From assembly GCF_040939455.1 (NCBI RefSeq), contig NC_134117.1, forward strand, positions 63,758,501 to 63,822,500: a stretch of DNA of 64,000 nucleotides. The letters are read 5' to 3'. The position numbers and the translations under genes were made by a program. The notes beneath the pieces are model-generated. The model was given only the letters and a program-made list of their open reading frames with translations, was not told where the DNA came from and did no database searches. Each line of letters opens with the position of its first letter. The first letter of the stretch is position 1. Positions 11,101-23,900 of the stretch are shown in pieces. The stretch comes from Microcebus murinus (taxonomy: Eukaryota; Chordata; Mammalia; Primates; Cheirogaleidae).

Positions 11101-12900
11101 GAAAAATTCACCTAGCAACATTATTCCTCTTGGGGAAAGTAACTCCTAAAGAGTGTCTTTATAAATAATAAATACTCAGCCTTTTCTCATGCAGGAAACA
11201 AACAGACCTCCCAAACATGCTTATTTTGGTGTACTATTAGTGTATATTAGTGCGAGAACAAAAATCCACCAAATATTGTTATAGGAAACATCTCTAACTG
11301 CAACCCAGCTGTGTGCATTGCAACTTTAGAATAATGTGTTTAAAATGTTTTGCAAAATTGCAGCATCTGAAAGAGAGGCTCCGAGGGTGGTGCACAAGGA
11401 GCTGGGCCTGCAGTGCTGGCTGCTGCAGGGAGTCCCCTTGGTCACATCTTCCCATCTGTACAGACAGCAGCAGGTGGAACCAGAGCTGTTCCGTATGCGG
11501 CTTAGTCAATCGCCTTTTCTAAAGGCTCCAAGAGGCATGCTTACATTTTGTCTTCAGATCTTTATATGAAAATACCACGGTGGATAATGAGGCTGTTGTA
11601 TGCATAATTTAACTTTCGTAGCCTAAATTCCGCTGCAAGGCAAATTGGTACCTAGAGGCATGCAATTTGCATGGGGATTTCAAGGCCTCCTCTCATCTAT
11701 TGTCCCTGGTTTGGTGGTGTTTTTCCTCTAAATTATTCTCCCTTGTTCTTTGAATGCCTGATTCTGAGATTGTAACCAGATTACCACAGGCTCCCTATTT
11801 AATAGTGGTTTCAGAAACCCCGCAGAGGGTATTTTGACCATTTCAGGGAGCATAACTTGAGACTTGGCAAAGCCTGGGCCAGCACCCAGAGGCGTCTTCC
11901 TAATGAATCGGCTCCTTTGCCCGCAGCCCACCTGCCTGGAGAGGGTTAGGACCAGCTGAGCCTGCAGCCGCCCAGAGTGGGAGGTGCTGATGGAATCCTC
12001 TGCGGCTGACTTCACAGCTCAATCTGTCAATCTGTTTGGGGACAGACGGTTAGGGAACTGTCTGTCTGAGTTGCCTCAGAAAGAAATTGGCTTCTTGGCT
12101 GAATCTTCTGGTGACAGACTGCCTCACTTTCTGCTCTGGGCTAGAGAACATGGCTGCGTTGGCATGGGTGCCAATTCTACTTTTCAGAGCCTTTTAGGGT
12201 AAAGATATGTGTAAATGAATGAAGGGATCAGGAGAACAGCCTGCTGATTGTCTTCTAATATTTCATGTGTCACCTGATAGGCAGTGTCGATTTTGCAGAG
12301 AGAAAATAGGGGCTTACCTGTCAATAAATCCCAGCTCTTCAGAATGCTTTCTTACAAGTAGCATGTCAATATTTTACAAAGCTAAGTGGTAAAGACCTAT
12401 AGACTTGCCAAAATGTTCACTATAACTATGCTGCATAATTTTGCTGTTTGGTGACCAGGCCAGTTTATAGATGACTGAGAAGTTCCTTCATGATGCTTAG
12501 TAAAATACATACCCACTAGAAATCAAAGAGGAACAGAGGAAATGGAAGAGGCGAGAAAGAGGAAAAGTTAGAAAGAAGCCATTTTAACTAAAATTGGAGG
12601 TCAGTTTTACATCAATTTTTAGATCAAGAGATCTAAATCTAGGTCAGAACACATTGAATATTTAGCGAGATGGAATTGATCAAGTCACCTCTTCATTCTT
12701 TAAAATGAAAATATAGGACTTAATAATTTCTAAAGGTATCCTTGAAACCTAATATCCAAAAAAAATATTTGATCTTTTCTTTAAAACTAGGTAATTGTGG
12801 TTATTTTAGGGGTGATCCAGATGTGTCTACCAGCCATAAACAGGGTAACGGGTCTTGGGCAGAGAGAGAGGTCCAAGTTCTCTGTAGCCCCACAATCAGC
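11101..12900. other. Unassigned intron, contains a candidate conserved block
   Basis: No repeat recognised. About 11310-11720 and 11880-12190 are less AT-rich and look non-repetitive. The 11560-11720 part holds POU-octamer-like sites and is listed separately. Overlapping short frames at 11294-11569 on both strands cancel each other as gene evidence. Confidence 0.4.
11560..11720. promoter_or_regulatory. Candidate non-coding regulatory block with octamer-like sites
   Basis: A non-repetitive stretch with 'gtatgcataatttaa' near 11599 and, near 11660, CATGCAATTTGCATG. The latter contains ATTTGCAT, the classic POU/octamer core, inside a near-palindrome whose only defect is at the centre. Intron location in a neural developmental gene makes an enhancer conceivable. 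Conservation cannot be judged from one sequence, so this is a hypothesis only. Confidence 0.25.
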
Positions 12901-12904
12901 TATC

Positions 12905-13085
12905 ATTCTTTGAGTTCTTACTAGCTCCTTAAATATGTTACCTTCATTATTTCTTAAGATCACCTGTAAGGTGGTTAATATTTCCTCCCTTTTATAGTTG
13001 AGAAAATAACGACTTAAATTCAATTTGCTTCAAATGTCTCCACTTGGAAATAGGAGGGCTGGGCTTGAATGTAAGTCTGCATTTT
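12905..13085 (-). mobile_element. MIR SINE, antisense
   Basis: 'cattctttgagttcttacta', 'taagatcacctgtaaggtgg', 'cttttatagttgagaaaata' and 'gggctgggcttgaatgtaag' follow antisense MIR order. Confidence 0.65.
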
Positions 13086-14949
13086 GAATCTCTGCTTAAT
13101 TTTACTATATAAACATCTCATTTGCCTACTGGTGACCCCCTGGTTTTTGGCCATGCGAAGATACTGGTTCACATGTGACCTCTTTGATTATTCAATAGTT
13201 GCATGCTATTAGGGGACCCTAAAATAGAGATATGCTGTGTCTTACTAGGGACAAAGCATATATACATAACTCATGCAAGAATGCTAATTAATAAGGAGGT
13301 GGAATCTTGCATCAAAAGACAGAGGCTTTAAAAGATAGCAAGGGTATGTCTATTTCCTGATGGTGTAGAGATTTTTCTCCATCTATTTAGCATGGTCCTC
13401 CTTTTCTTGTCTAGGAGTGGCGATTGTTTCCTTGTTGGGCAGTCAATAGGATTTGTCCTATTGCGAGGTCTCCGAGGTCTCCTGGGGCATCCAAGTGCTA
13501 TCTGAAATTAGAGATTAATGGCATGATGGGGTCAATGACAGATGCAAAAATGACATGTTGCCCTAGGGGTCAGAAAATTTTAAAGAGATAAAGAACTCCA
13601 TTATTTTATGATATTTTAGTAATATGTGTTCTCCTAACGTAGTAGAGAACAGTTTGTATTCTTCTAGGAATGTGGAATGTGACATAAGTTGAATTCACTC
13701 ACTGATATTGTTGATGACCTGATACATATAGTCATCATCTACATTGGAATGCATTGCAAAAATGCCTAGTGTTATGAAAATGAGAAGATACAGTTATTCA
13801 ATGTCCAGGATATGTCAGGCATTGTACTAATTTACAATGGTGGGGAAAATTACCAGAACAAAATTTAGATTACTTTTTTCCTCTTTCCTCACACTTAGAG
13901 TATGGTATTGGACTGGATGTGTGGTTGACTCTAGGATGGTGAAGAATTTATCAGCAGGTGTTGTGATATCAATAAAGTTCAGACAATATGACCTGAAACA
14001 AATCCGTATGAAATGAATACAAGGGGCTATGATTCTGTCTTTCTGAAGATTTTCATTTGATTTTGTTAAAGGGATTAGGTTCAATATTGGCTTTTATTTT
14101 TATTTTTTTGCTTTGTAGACATTTGAAATTAGGTGCTTGTTGTATTCATTGATATATGTGACCTTCATTGATTTGCTTTGTAACTCTTTGTGAATTTACA
14201 AATTCAAGGCATTCAGGTAAAATATAAACAAGTTATTAATCTTTGAGAATCCTTATGTTCTACTTATGAAAGCATGGGATCCTGTGACTCAGTAAGGAAG
14301 GCAAATGTTTTGGTGAATTACAATCTGTAGAGGAAAGAGAAGTGTTGATTCTATTTCTTGATTTTTATATCATAGAGTTATATTGTACACAGTCATTTAC
14401 ATTTGATGCTATTTGATATGATAATATTTGCAATGTAGTACGAACAGAATTGTAGAAATTAAAATCATTTTTAAAAAAATCTCTTCCTCCAATTCCTAGA
14501 ATAAAACAGCTCCGTCTGGAGGGCTGTTATTCAGAGACTTCTGATAAATATACTATGGTGATAATGGATAAGAAGAAAGAGGAAAAAAAAAAAAGAGAGA
14601 AAGAGGAGAAAATGTACCATGTCTGCATAATTAAAATAAAATGGAATCACTGTGGGAAATATTTTCTGGATGTTATACAAGAGTTTATTTTACTCTCAGT
14701 TTCTGTGGTATGGTAATGTTGCTTATAATCTTTAACAATCTATGATTCCAAATGTCCTCTACTTAACATTGTTCATCCAAGCATGTGTACACAATTGGTA
14801 TATCCACCTTTATCACTCTGTGGTAAACATCATTTATTTCATCTATTGATCATTTTTTTATAAATCAAATCAGGAGGACTCAGAGGAAGGGTATTCTGGA
14901 ACCTCAGTAGCATCAGCTAGGTTGGGGCTTAGTTGTGGTTCACCAAACA
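13086..14949. other. Unassigned AT-rich intron
   Basis: No repeat family identified with confidence. It contains a small hairpin, CAATAGGA-TTTG-TCCTATTG (13444-13463), directly followed by a perfect 9-base tandem (13464-13481), and an A/G-rich tract near 14570-14610. No exon signal. Confidence 0.5.
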
Positions 14950-17830
14950 TGAATTGAAATAATCATATGTTTTTTCTTTTTAATCTTCTAATACTGTGAA
15001 TTATATTGATGGATTTTAGAATACCAAATCTTGCATACCTGGGATAAACCTCACTTGGCCATGATGTGTTTATCTTTTTATATATTACTAGGTTAAATTC
15101 ACTAAAATTGCATTAAGAACTTTTGCATCTATATTTATGAAAAATATTGATATATAATTTTCTTATAGTATCTTTATGTGCTTTTGATGACAGAGGGGAT
15201 GTTGAATTAATAAAATAATTCGAGGAGTGTTCCCTCTTTAGTTTTCTGGAAGAGTTTGTGTAGAATTGGTATTATTTCTCCATTAAGTGTGTGGTAGGGT
15301 TGTCCAGTAAAGTCATCTGGGGTTGGAGTTATCTCTATGGGAAGGTTTTCAACTACAATTATACTGATATAGATAATTCAGTAATTATCTAAAATATAAG
15401 TTATCAACTTCTTGAAAAACCTTTGGTAGTTTGGTCTTTTGAGCAATTTATTCATTTCACCAAAGTGTTTGATTTTAGTGGCTTAAAGTTGTTCATTATA
15501 TTTTCTTATCATTTTAATATCTTCAGAATCTGTGGTAATGCCATCATCTATCTCATTCCTGTTATTGATAATTTGTATCTATGTTTTCCTTCTCTCCTCA
15601 ATTACTCTAGGTAGAACTTTTCAATTGTATTAATCTCCTCAAAGAATCAGGTTTTGCTTCATCGATTTTTCTTTTTTTTTCCAAAGGCGTGGGAGATTAT
15701 ATATTCATTATTTTTAAATCAGTTTTATTGTAGTATAATTTATAAAAAATAAAACGCATCATTTCAAATGTATAGTCCAATGAGCTTCAACAAATCCATA
15801 AATTGTTTCATTGATCTTTCTCTACTGTTTTTAATTTTTTCCATCTTAATTTCTGATATCATCAATATTATCTCTTTCATTAGGGTTATTTTTTCTTCTG
15901 CTTATTTTCCTTCTGTTTCATTTGATTTTCTGTTTCTTATTTCTTAATGTAGAAACTACTATTATTAACATGAGGCCTTTCTTTTTTTTCAAATGTAGGT
16001 TTCCAGTGCTATAAATTTCCCACTAAAATGTTGCTTTAGGTATTTCCTACAAATATTGATATGCTCTGTTTTCATTTTTATTCAGTTTAGTATACTCTTT
16101 ATTTTGTTTTATCCTTGTCTCACTGGTTAATTAGAAAAGATGTTAGTTTTCAAATATTTGTGCATTTCCCACATATAATTTAATTATTAATTTCTAACTT
16201 AATTCCAATGGGGTCAGAGAACATAACATTGCATGAGTTGAATCATTTTAAATATATTGAGACTTGTTTTATGAACCAGAGTAAGATCTCCCTTGGTAAT
16301 GTTGCACACACACAGAAAATAATGTTTATCCGCTATTGTTGGATGGGGGACTCTATAACTATAAATTTGTTCACGGTGGATGGTACTATTGTTTAAGCCG
16401 TCTATATTCTTACTGATTTGCTATCTACTTGATCTATCAATTATTGAGAGGTCAGAGTTGAAATAGATTATAATTGTGGATTTGTCAACTTCTCTTTGCA
16501 GTTCTATCAGCTTTTGTCTCTTGTATTTTGAGGCTCTCTAATTAGCTGTGTGCACATTTATAATTGTTGTGGACGCTTAGAGAGTTGACCCGTCCTTTTA
16601 TCATTGTGTAATATCACTCTTTAACCCTCAAATTTTGGTGATTACAAAGTCTACTTTGATTTCAATTTAACTACCCCAGCTTACTTTTGATCATTGTTTG
16701 TGTAGTGTATCTGCTTTCATCCATATTTTTAGCCTATTGATATATTTTAGGATCAAACTGGGCTTTTCATAGGCAGTGCAAAAGTGGCCCTTGATTTTTT
16801 TACCCAATATTATAATCTCTTCCTTTTCATTTTCATTTCTTTTATTGTCTTCTTACCGTTAATTCTTTGTTCTGCTATTTTTGTGGTGATTTTACCATTA
16901 CTTTATGGTTTTTAGTATATACCTTTAATTTACACCATCTATTTGCAAGTGCTATTATACCACTTCATATATAGTACAAGATCTTTATATAGCACACTCC
17001 AATTCTCCCTCCTCACCCTTATGCTATTTTTACCAAACATTTTATTTCTGTTTATATTATGAACTGTTTTTGCTTTAAACAGTTGATTGTCTTTTGAGAT
17101 TTTAAATTAGAAGGAAAAAATCCCCTTTGTATTTACCCAAATAATTACCATTTCCAGTGCTCTATATTTCTATGGGTAGATCCACATTTCTGGCTGTTAA
17201 TTTTCTTCTGCCTGAAGGATATCCTTTGTGTTGTTTGTGATGCAGCTCTGGCCTGCTGTATTCTCTCAGCTATTGTATGCCCGAAATGGCTTATTTCACA
17301 TCTGTTTTTAAAAGGAGCCTTTGCTTGGTAAAGAATTCTAGGTTAACCTTTTTGTTTGTTTGTTTTTCTTTTTCTTTTTTAGTTCCTTAAATATCTACTC
17401 TACTGACATGTACGTTGCAATGATTCTGATGAGAGAATCCTGCTGTTAATCCTTACCTTTTGTGTGTGTGTGTCTGTGTGTGTGTGTTTTGTACATAATG
17501 TATCTCTTCCTGTTGATCATTTATAAGATTTTCTATGTATTGCTAGTTTTGTTAAAAGTTGATTATGATGTGCCTTGATATAGTTTTCCTTGTCTTTCTT
17601 ATACTTGGGATTTGTTGTGCTTCTTGATTCTATCGGTTTATAATTTTCATCACATTTTTTTAAAAAAAAATATTTGATTGTTATATTTTAAGATATTTTT
17701 GGTCCTCCTCTTGATCAGGAACTTTATATTAATATTTCCACATAGGTTACATGGCTGATATACAACTAAAAGTTGTCCCATACTTTACTGATGCTCAGTT
17801 CCTTTTTTTAAAATTTTCTTTCTTTCTTTC
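14950..17830 (-). mobile_element. Old L1M LINE, antisense (ORF2 region), first part
   Basis: The order of antisense L1 ORF2 landmarks is clear over nearly 3 kb. These include 'gcatacctgggataaacctc' (15035), 'tttctccattaagtgtgtgg' (15275), 'tcaaagaatcaggttttgct' (15638), 'gctataaatttcccactaaa' (16008), 'ggggtcagagaacataacat' (16209), 'tgttggatgggggactctat' (16337) and 'gattatgatgtgccttgata' (17561). All reading frames are broken. The element resumes at 18082 after an Alu insertion. The surviving minus-strand frames are noise, so it is not functional. Confidence 0.85.
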
Positions 17831-18081
17831 TTTTTTTTTTTTTTTTTTTTTTGAGACAGAGTCTCACCTTGTTGCCTGGGCTGGGACCACGGGCACGTAC
17901 CACCATGCCCGGCTAATTTTTTCTATATATTTTTAGTTGGCCAATTAATTTCTTTCTATTTTTAGAAGAGACGGGTTCTCGATCTAGCTTAGGCTGGTTT
18001 CAAACTCCTGACCTTGAGCGATCCACCCACCTTGGCCTCCCAGTGTGCTAGGATTACAGGTGTGAGCCACTGCACCCAGCC
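17831..18081 (-). mobile_element. Alu, antisense, with internal deletion
   Basis: A T-rich tail (17831-17852) is followed by 'gagacagagtctcaccttgt' and ends in '..cactgcacccagcc'. The right arm has the strepsirrhine-type variant 'ttagttggccaattaatttc'. The left arm is shortened: the text jumps from 'ttgcctgggct' straight to 'gggaccacgggc', losing about 110 bases present in the full copy at 47615. The join sits at a shared GCTGGG-like string. It lies inside an old L1M, which continues on both sides. Confidence 0.92.
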
Positions 18082-18240
18082 TATTTTTTCATTCTTGATA
18101 GTTTGTGTTGCTATGCACTCAAATAGTCTACTCTTTTCTTCTCCAAGGACTATTATGTCTTCTGTTCCATCTGTATTCATTATATCAGACATAGTAATTT
18201 TCATCTTTCATTTGTTTCCCATTTCTTAGGGATCTAAAAT
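18082..18240 (-). mobile_element. Old L1M LINE, antisense, continuation after Alu
   Basis: Text such as 'tcttctgttccatctgtatt' and 'catagtaattttcatctttc' continues the antisense L1 landmarks left off at 17830, so both parts were one element before the Alu inserted. Confidence 0.7.
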
Positions 18241-19164
18241 CCTGGTCCATGTTACTACATTTTGGGCAGGATTGGAAATCTCTCATGACATTTAATATGT
18301 GTGACATTTGCCAAATAACTTAAATTTTGTAACCTTCAATTTTCTTTTTGTTTTAATTATGATCAAAGTTTTAATAACCTCAAAAACCTCTTTAAAACAA
18401 ATAAAGTAATCCCTAAAGACAGTGTATATTATTTGATACATTTCAATTAGCAAAAGCTAGTATTATTAAAAAGTTAGTAAATAATGTGTAGACTCATTTT
18501 AGGCATTGATATCTTATTTTATGTGATCGTTTAATTGGTAGAAAGACCCTGGGCTGAGGGAAAGCATATAGACCACATAGTATGGGAAACAAAGAAGAGC
18601 TAAGCAACGTCAGACTATTTGGATCCTGGGTACTTGGAATCTCATCTCAGAAGCAAACTTAGAGTAGGAGATATGACATGAGACCAGAAACCCAGACCAT
18701 GGCCTGAGCATCATGGGTAAGACAGGAGAAAGCTACATGGGTGAGGGAGATGCCCTTGGCTTACCATGGGTACTCCTTACGTCATTCTTGGTTGCCTGTG
18801 AGAAAGGCTTCCTCCGCAGTACAAGGGGCTGAGCTTGTAGTTTCAAGATACCTGGGACTACAATTAAGAGAATCTGAGAAAGGCGGGGCTTAAAAACATT
18901 GTCCTTTGCTCTATCTGTCTATTTTGTTCATTAACATGAATTCCTTCACTATTGTAATGATCTTGCAGGCAGTGAAACCCCAAAGAGTTTACCTTGGAGT
19001 AGACAGAGATATGAGTGTATCATTGAAGCTTAATGATGCCTCAGCTATAACTGCAAACCAAAGGCAATTGCCTTGAGAGAGACAGTTGCCTTTTTTGTGT
19101 TCACATGGTGGCTGAGATTTATTAGATATGTTTGCTCTCTTACATAGGCTAACATATATGACAT
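18241..19164. other. Unassigned intron
   Basis: No repeat or exon recognised. Composition is near the local average. Confidence 0.5.
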
Positions 19165-19540
19165 GCAAAGCATTCTCTGGCAGCTAAGTCTGCCATACCA
19201 CAAATTGGGTGGCTTGAACAACAGAAATTTATTTTCTAACAGTTCTGGAGGCTGCAGGTTCAAGGTCATAATTAGGCAGGTTTGGTTTCTCTGTTGGCCT
19301 CTCTCCTTGGCTTGCAGTCATCTGCCTTCTCTCTGAGTCTTCACATGGCATTTCCCTGTGCATGTGCAGTCTGCTGCTTCTAATAAGGACACTAATTCTA
19401 TCCAATTAGGGACCAACTCTTATGATCTCATTTAATCTTAATTACCTCCTTAAAGGCCCTGTCTCCAAAAGCTGTTGCATTGGGGGTAAAGGTTTCATCT
19501 TATAAATTTGGAGGGGGGATATAATTTAGTTTATAACATG
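19165..19540 (-). mobile_element. MLT1-like MaLR solo LTR, antisense
   Basis: 'attgggtggcttgaacaaca', 'gaaatttattttctaacagt', 'tctggaggctgcaggttcaa', 'cttctaataaggacactaat', 'cctccttaaaggccctgtct' and 'aaatttggaggggggatata' are the MLT1 LTR read backwards. No internal retroviral sequence is attached, so this is a solo LTR, non-coding and old. Confidence 0.8.
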
Positions 19541-19804
19541 ATATAAGAAATAGGTGTTTGGTAGATACCAGCATCTGTCTCCTGAACAAAAGTCCCATAT
19601 CATGATTTTGCAGAAGCCTTCACTCTGGCTCAGAAGTTCATGAAGGGAACATTTGCTAGGAGGAGAAAGGGCAGTATCTACACTGGTGTTTTGGACTAGG
19701 ATCTTGTTCGAATGTTTCTTACATCTTCATCCTCAAAGGATAAGACCTTCAGCCACATCTCTTAGTGGCTACAGTAGCATTCTGGACTCTGGAGTTAAAT
19801 CCAT

Positions 19805-19990
19805 ACTTTATTTTATGTTGACACACAATAATTGTACATATTTATGGGGTACATACTGATATTTAGATAAAAACAATGTATAGTAATTAGATTGAGGTAA
19901 TTAGCGTATCCATTATAATCCATATATTTTACCAATTTGTTGGCCAACATCTCTCCAATCCATGAATATAGAGGAATATGGTTTATGGAC
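19805..19990 (-). mobile_element. L1 3' UTR fragment, antisense
   Basis: 'acacaataattgtacatatt', 'tatggggtacatactgatat' and 'gaggtaattagcgtatccat' match the antisense 3' UTR of an L1M/L1P group that is different from the GGGGTACAAATG group elsewhere in the window. Confidence 0.65.
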
Positions 19991-22900
19991 TTCTGCTCTG
20001 GTGGGCTCTGGTCAAGTCCATAATTGGCTGGGCAGGCATTGCCCAATTTCTGTTTGCCTCACTGTGGGTAGGGTTCGGGGTCCTATGACTGCCTTGGATT
20101 GATTTCAGGATGCTGGGCCATGTCTAGTCATCTCTTGTTCTCACATAGACCTTTGAAAGTGCCTGGCAAATCATCAGTGAGATCATTTGAATAAATGAGT
20201 GAATAGCAACACCTATTCTAGTGCCCATACCAGAGGGGGATATGCAGGCACATACTAGAAGTTATTGAGCCAGAAATTTAAAGTTGGAATGTGTTTATCC
20301 CTGAAGATTGCTTCACCTGTGCTTATTTATGGAATTCCATAGATTCTGCTGTTGGCAGTCATGTGTAACTCTTCTCAAACTGATCAGTTGTAAGAAATGA
20401 AGTCGGTTCATGCAGACTACAAATTTGAGCCATTGTCTGCATCCTTTCCCTACGTCCAGAAGCACAGTTGTAGAGGAGAGTGAAGATAAAGCAACTAGAC
20501 AGTGAAGACCGTTCAGTCCCAGCGGTGGCTGTTCCAGGAGCGTGGAAGGAAATATCAGCTCTTTCCATTTTTACTGGGATATTTTTAGAGTGGATTCTCT
20601 TCTCCTTGTCTACTGCCAGGATACGAACTTATTAGGGAGCTGCATTCTACTGAAAATCAAACTTTTTTTTTAAAAAAAAAGAATTATTCTTGTAAGAGAA
20701 GGATTCAGTTAATTCAATCCATTATGGTCTCTTATAAAAGTCTCACCTTTTCTCAGGGTTTATGTAATTAATATTTATATTGTAATTTTTTCTTTCTTTT
20801 GTCTAAAGGTAAGTGATGGCTTAGTTTTTGTGGTCTCTTGTAAAAATAAGAATGATTTGAACTGACATTTCAGGGGTGCATTCCTAGTTTGGGACAAATT
20901 GAAACAGAAGACATCCTGAACAGGGGTTATGGAGTACACAACATGCATTTCTAAGGCAAAGGCAAGGCCATTTTTAGATCTCTTGTTATGTCAGCAGTGA
21001 CTCTAAAGAATGAAACTAAATTTATTGACCACATAGTATGCTCTGTCTTATTCCTTCACTCTAACTGCTCAGGTACCTGCCATTTCTGGCTCCAAAACCA
21101 GGTGTCTAATGGGCTTTCCTCTTGGCAATGTCACTTGGATCCCCTTCCAAATCTTTCCTTATAAATCATCAGATAAATAGACTCCTGGAAGCCACGATTG
21201 CTAGTCATGAAGGCCACACTATGGGCAACTCATCACAGGAAGTGGGAGCTCTGTGTACTTGGCTCTTGGCCGTCCTCCCTGGGCCTCTGTGGCTATGGCC
21301 TACGGCCACACCTAGGGTTTTCCATCCTAAATACACCTAGCTCTGGAATCTACCTGATGTGCAAATTCCTTAGCACCCATTGATTCTCTTTCTCCTGCTT
21401 TCCTGTTGACAATTCATTACAGCATTAAAAATCTTCTGGGCTATAAATATTTTCCTGCTATCTGCTATCCGATGGTTTTCTAAATTTGCATCTCTAGTGC
21501 AAAAGGCCTTAATACAAAAGCCCAGGTCTGACATCATTTTTGAGGATATTATTTTTCTGGTCTGACATTCCTAAATATATATATTGCTTCTTATGAGTAA
21601 ATGGTATCTGTAAAAGAAAAAAAAATTAAAATTCTGAACAAGTTGAAAGGAGAATATCATTAAAAATTACATTTAATTGTATAACCCTTACACTATTGTT
21701 ATGTTTTACCATATTTTTCAGTCTTGTTTGCTATATTTACCTTATTTTTTCATAGTCATGAATACATAATGTACTTATATTTTTCTATTTTATTTGTTTA
21801 AAATTATGTTATAATCAGGTTAACAGATGCTTCATAAGCATCATCTTTCATAACTGCAGAAAGTCCCACTATGTGACTTTAGTATAATTTACTTAGCCAT
21901 TCTATTATTAGAAATGTGTGCCATTTTAATGTTTCTATTAATATAAGTAACATGGCAGTGCAATATTTGAAGAAAATATTTTTTCCATATTTAGGATAGT
22001 TTTTTCTAGACAGATTCTATGTATAATTACTAGGTCAAAAATCAGAAACATTTTTAAGCTTCTGTGGAACTGAAATTTCAATGGGAGCCAGGAAACAAAG
22101 GTTTCCATGGCCAAATTAGCTGCAAAACATGCTTCCTAACAGCCCCTCTTGAAGATTTGCCATTCACATGTATGTCCATATCCAAAGGTTTGGAGACATC
22201 AGAAAGAAAAGACATCTTTTAACCTAGTTATTTTGAAGACCTTTTTTTTCTCTCTCTTCTTACCTTTTTGTAGCTGTACCTAGAGTCATTTTTAAAATCC
22301 ATTTGGAACAAGCTGTTTTGACCATTCAACATGTTTATGAAGGTAGAACGTGGTATCACATCATGGGGAAGATGGGACAGAAATAAATGTTCCCTGTTCT
22401 TGGAGCTGGACTGTGCACACATTACTGTTCAGCACTATTAGAAAATCCTTGGACATTTGGAAATTATAATCTCCATGCAGACGGGAGCAAGCTGGACACC
22501 AGGGAGTGTGTGTGAACAGGAGCAGGCGAGGCCCTGCCTGTGAGCTCCATCCTGTTCCGCTGGCAGAGAGCCAGTGAGTACCTAACACAGAGAAGTGCAT
22601 AGCTTTATGGACAATTGTTTGCCCACTGGTTGAAATCCTTGAGTCTATCGGAACAACAGTCTCATAAAGTCATCTGTCACCCAAAGGGAATCACAAGGAC
22701 GCCTTGAGTAGCAGAGAGGGACCGTTGGTTTCTCTGAAGCCATAGTGTTCATCCTTTCACAGCTGGGGAACTGCTTGGCTGTGAAATAGAATTTCAGTTG
22801 GATGCAAAATCAATCAGCTTTCACAGCTCAAATTTTTGACTAAGACACTGTGTCAGTGTGCTTGGTACATGCTGTGTTTGAGCCTGGAAGCCTACGCTTC

Positions 22901-23039
22901 ACATTTGCGTAGCATCGTGACACCACCAACTGCCTGTCGAAGGCCATGGGGAACAAGGGGACTGAGGAATGGGCAGTTTTGCCACTCTGGCTTTTCCTCT
23001 CAGTTTAAATCCAGGGATGACCTTTCACAGGCTAAATAT
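19991..23039. other. Mostly unassigned intron
   Basis: No confident repeat. About 20150-20210 ends like an L2 ('aataaatgagtgaatagc'). About 21830-22050 has an antisense old-LINE look ('cttagccattctattattag'). Other parts look unique. Short frames around 21122-21383 and 22228-22600 have no domain support. Confidence 0.4.
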
Positions 23040-23235
23040 GTGGACGGGACCTTAGTGGCAATCTAGTCCAACCATCTGCCCAGTGGAAGAAATCCCTTCT
23101 CGACACTTGTGATCAGTGGCCAGTCCAGCCTGTGCTTGCATGCCTGCAATGATGGGAGATCCACCACCTTACAAGGCAGCTTGTGGTTAGATTTTGATCA
23201 TTTCCAAGGTTTTGCAAATATTGTCCTTTCCTGGA
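23040..23235. mobile_element. L3/CR1-like fragment
   Basis: 'ggcaatctagtccaaccatc', 'ctgcaatgatgggagatcca' and 'ccaccttacaaggcagcttg' recall the 3' part of CR1-clade LINEs (L3 in mammals), in which these three phrases occur in this order. Short and old. Confidence 0.5.
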
Positions 23236-23749
23236 GAACCTAAAAAAAGGCAGATAACATGTCTCATCTCAACACTGTCATGAGATCAGTATCACAAGGA
23301 CAATCAGTCACTTATCTTCGATAGCTCTGCTATGGTCCATTTGTGATATTTTGGTCTCAAATGTTTGGGAGGGCCACAGATAAAGAAACTGGATTTTATG
23401 ATCTAACACTATCTGCCAAATCCAATCTCTCGAGGCAGTTAAATTAGAAAGATATGTAGGTCTTCCCAAGAAACAGAACTAGGCAAACATAGGCATTTAT
23501 ATTTGGTGCAATATCCTCAGTCTAACAAAAAAAGAATGTTTTTCTACTTACATAGGCAATCACACAGAATGGATCAACAATCAAGCTTTTCAACATAATT
23601 TTTCATTTTTCAAAATCCTACTTGCGTAAGGAAAACAGTCTGTTCACAAAGAAGCTTTCAGTTTGCAGGAAAATGTGATGGGAAGGACTTGTTCAGCCAT
23701 GATGTGCCCCTGTGTTGGCTTCGATATTAGTTTAGATGGTCTGTGGCAA

Positions 23750-23900
23750 TGAGGGCAAACCAGTGGGCAATTCATGGCCCCTCCCTCAAGGAGCTCACCA
23801 TCTCCCCAGTGGGAGGCAGGGATGACAAACACCCACAAAAATAGCTGGTGCACAAGGCAGAGAGTGATGTATGTTACAATAAGAATAGCAGCAAAATGCT
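23750..23900 (-). mobile_element. L2 LINE fragment, antisense
   Basis: 'cctccctcaaggagctcacc' followed by a 'gggaggcagggatgacaaac' step and a degraded tail match the antisense L2 3' region. Confidence 0.5.
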
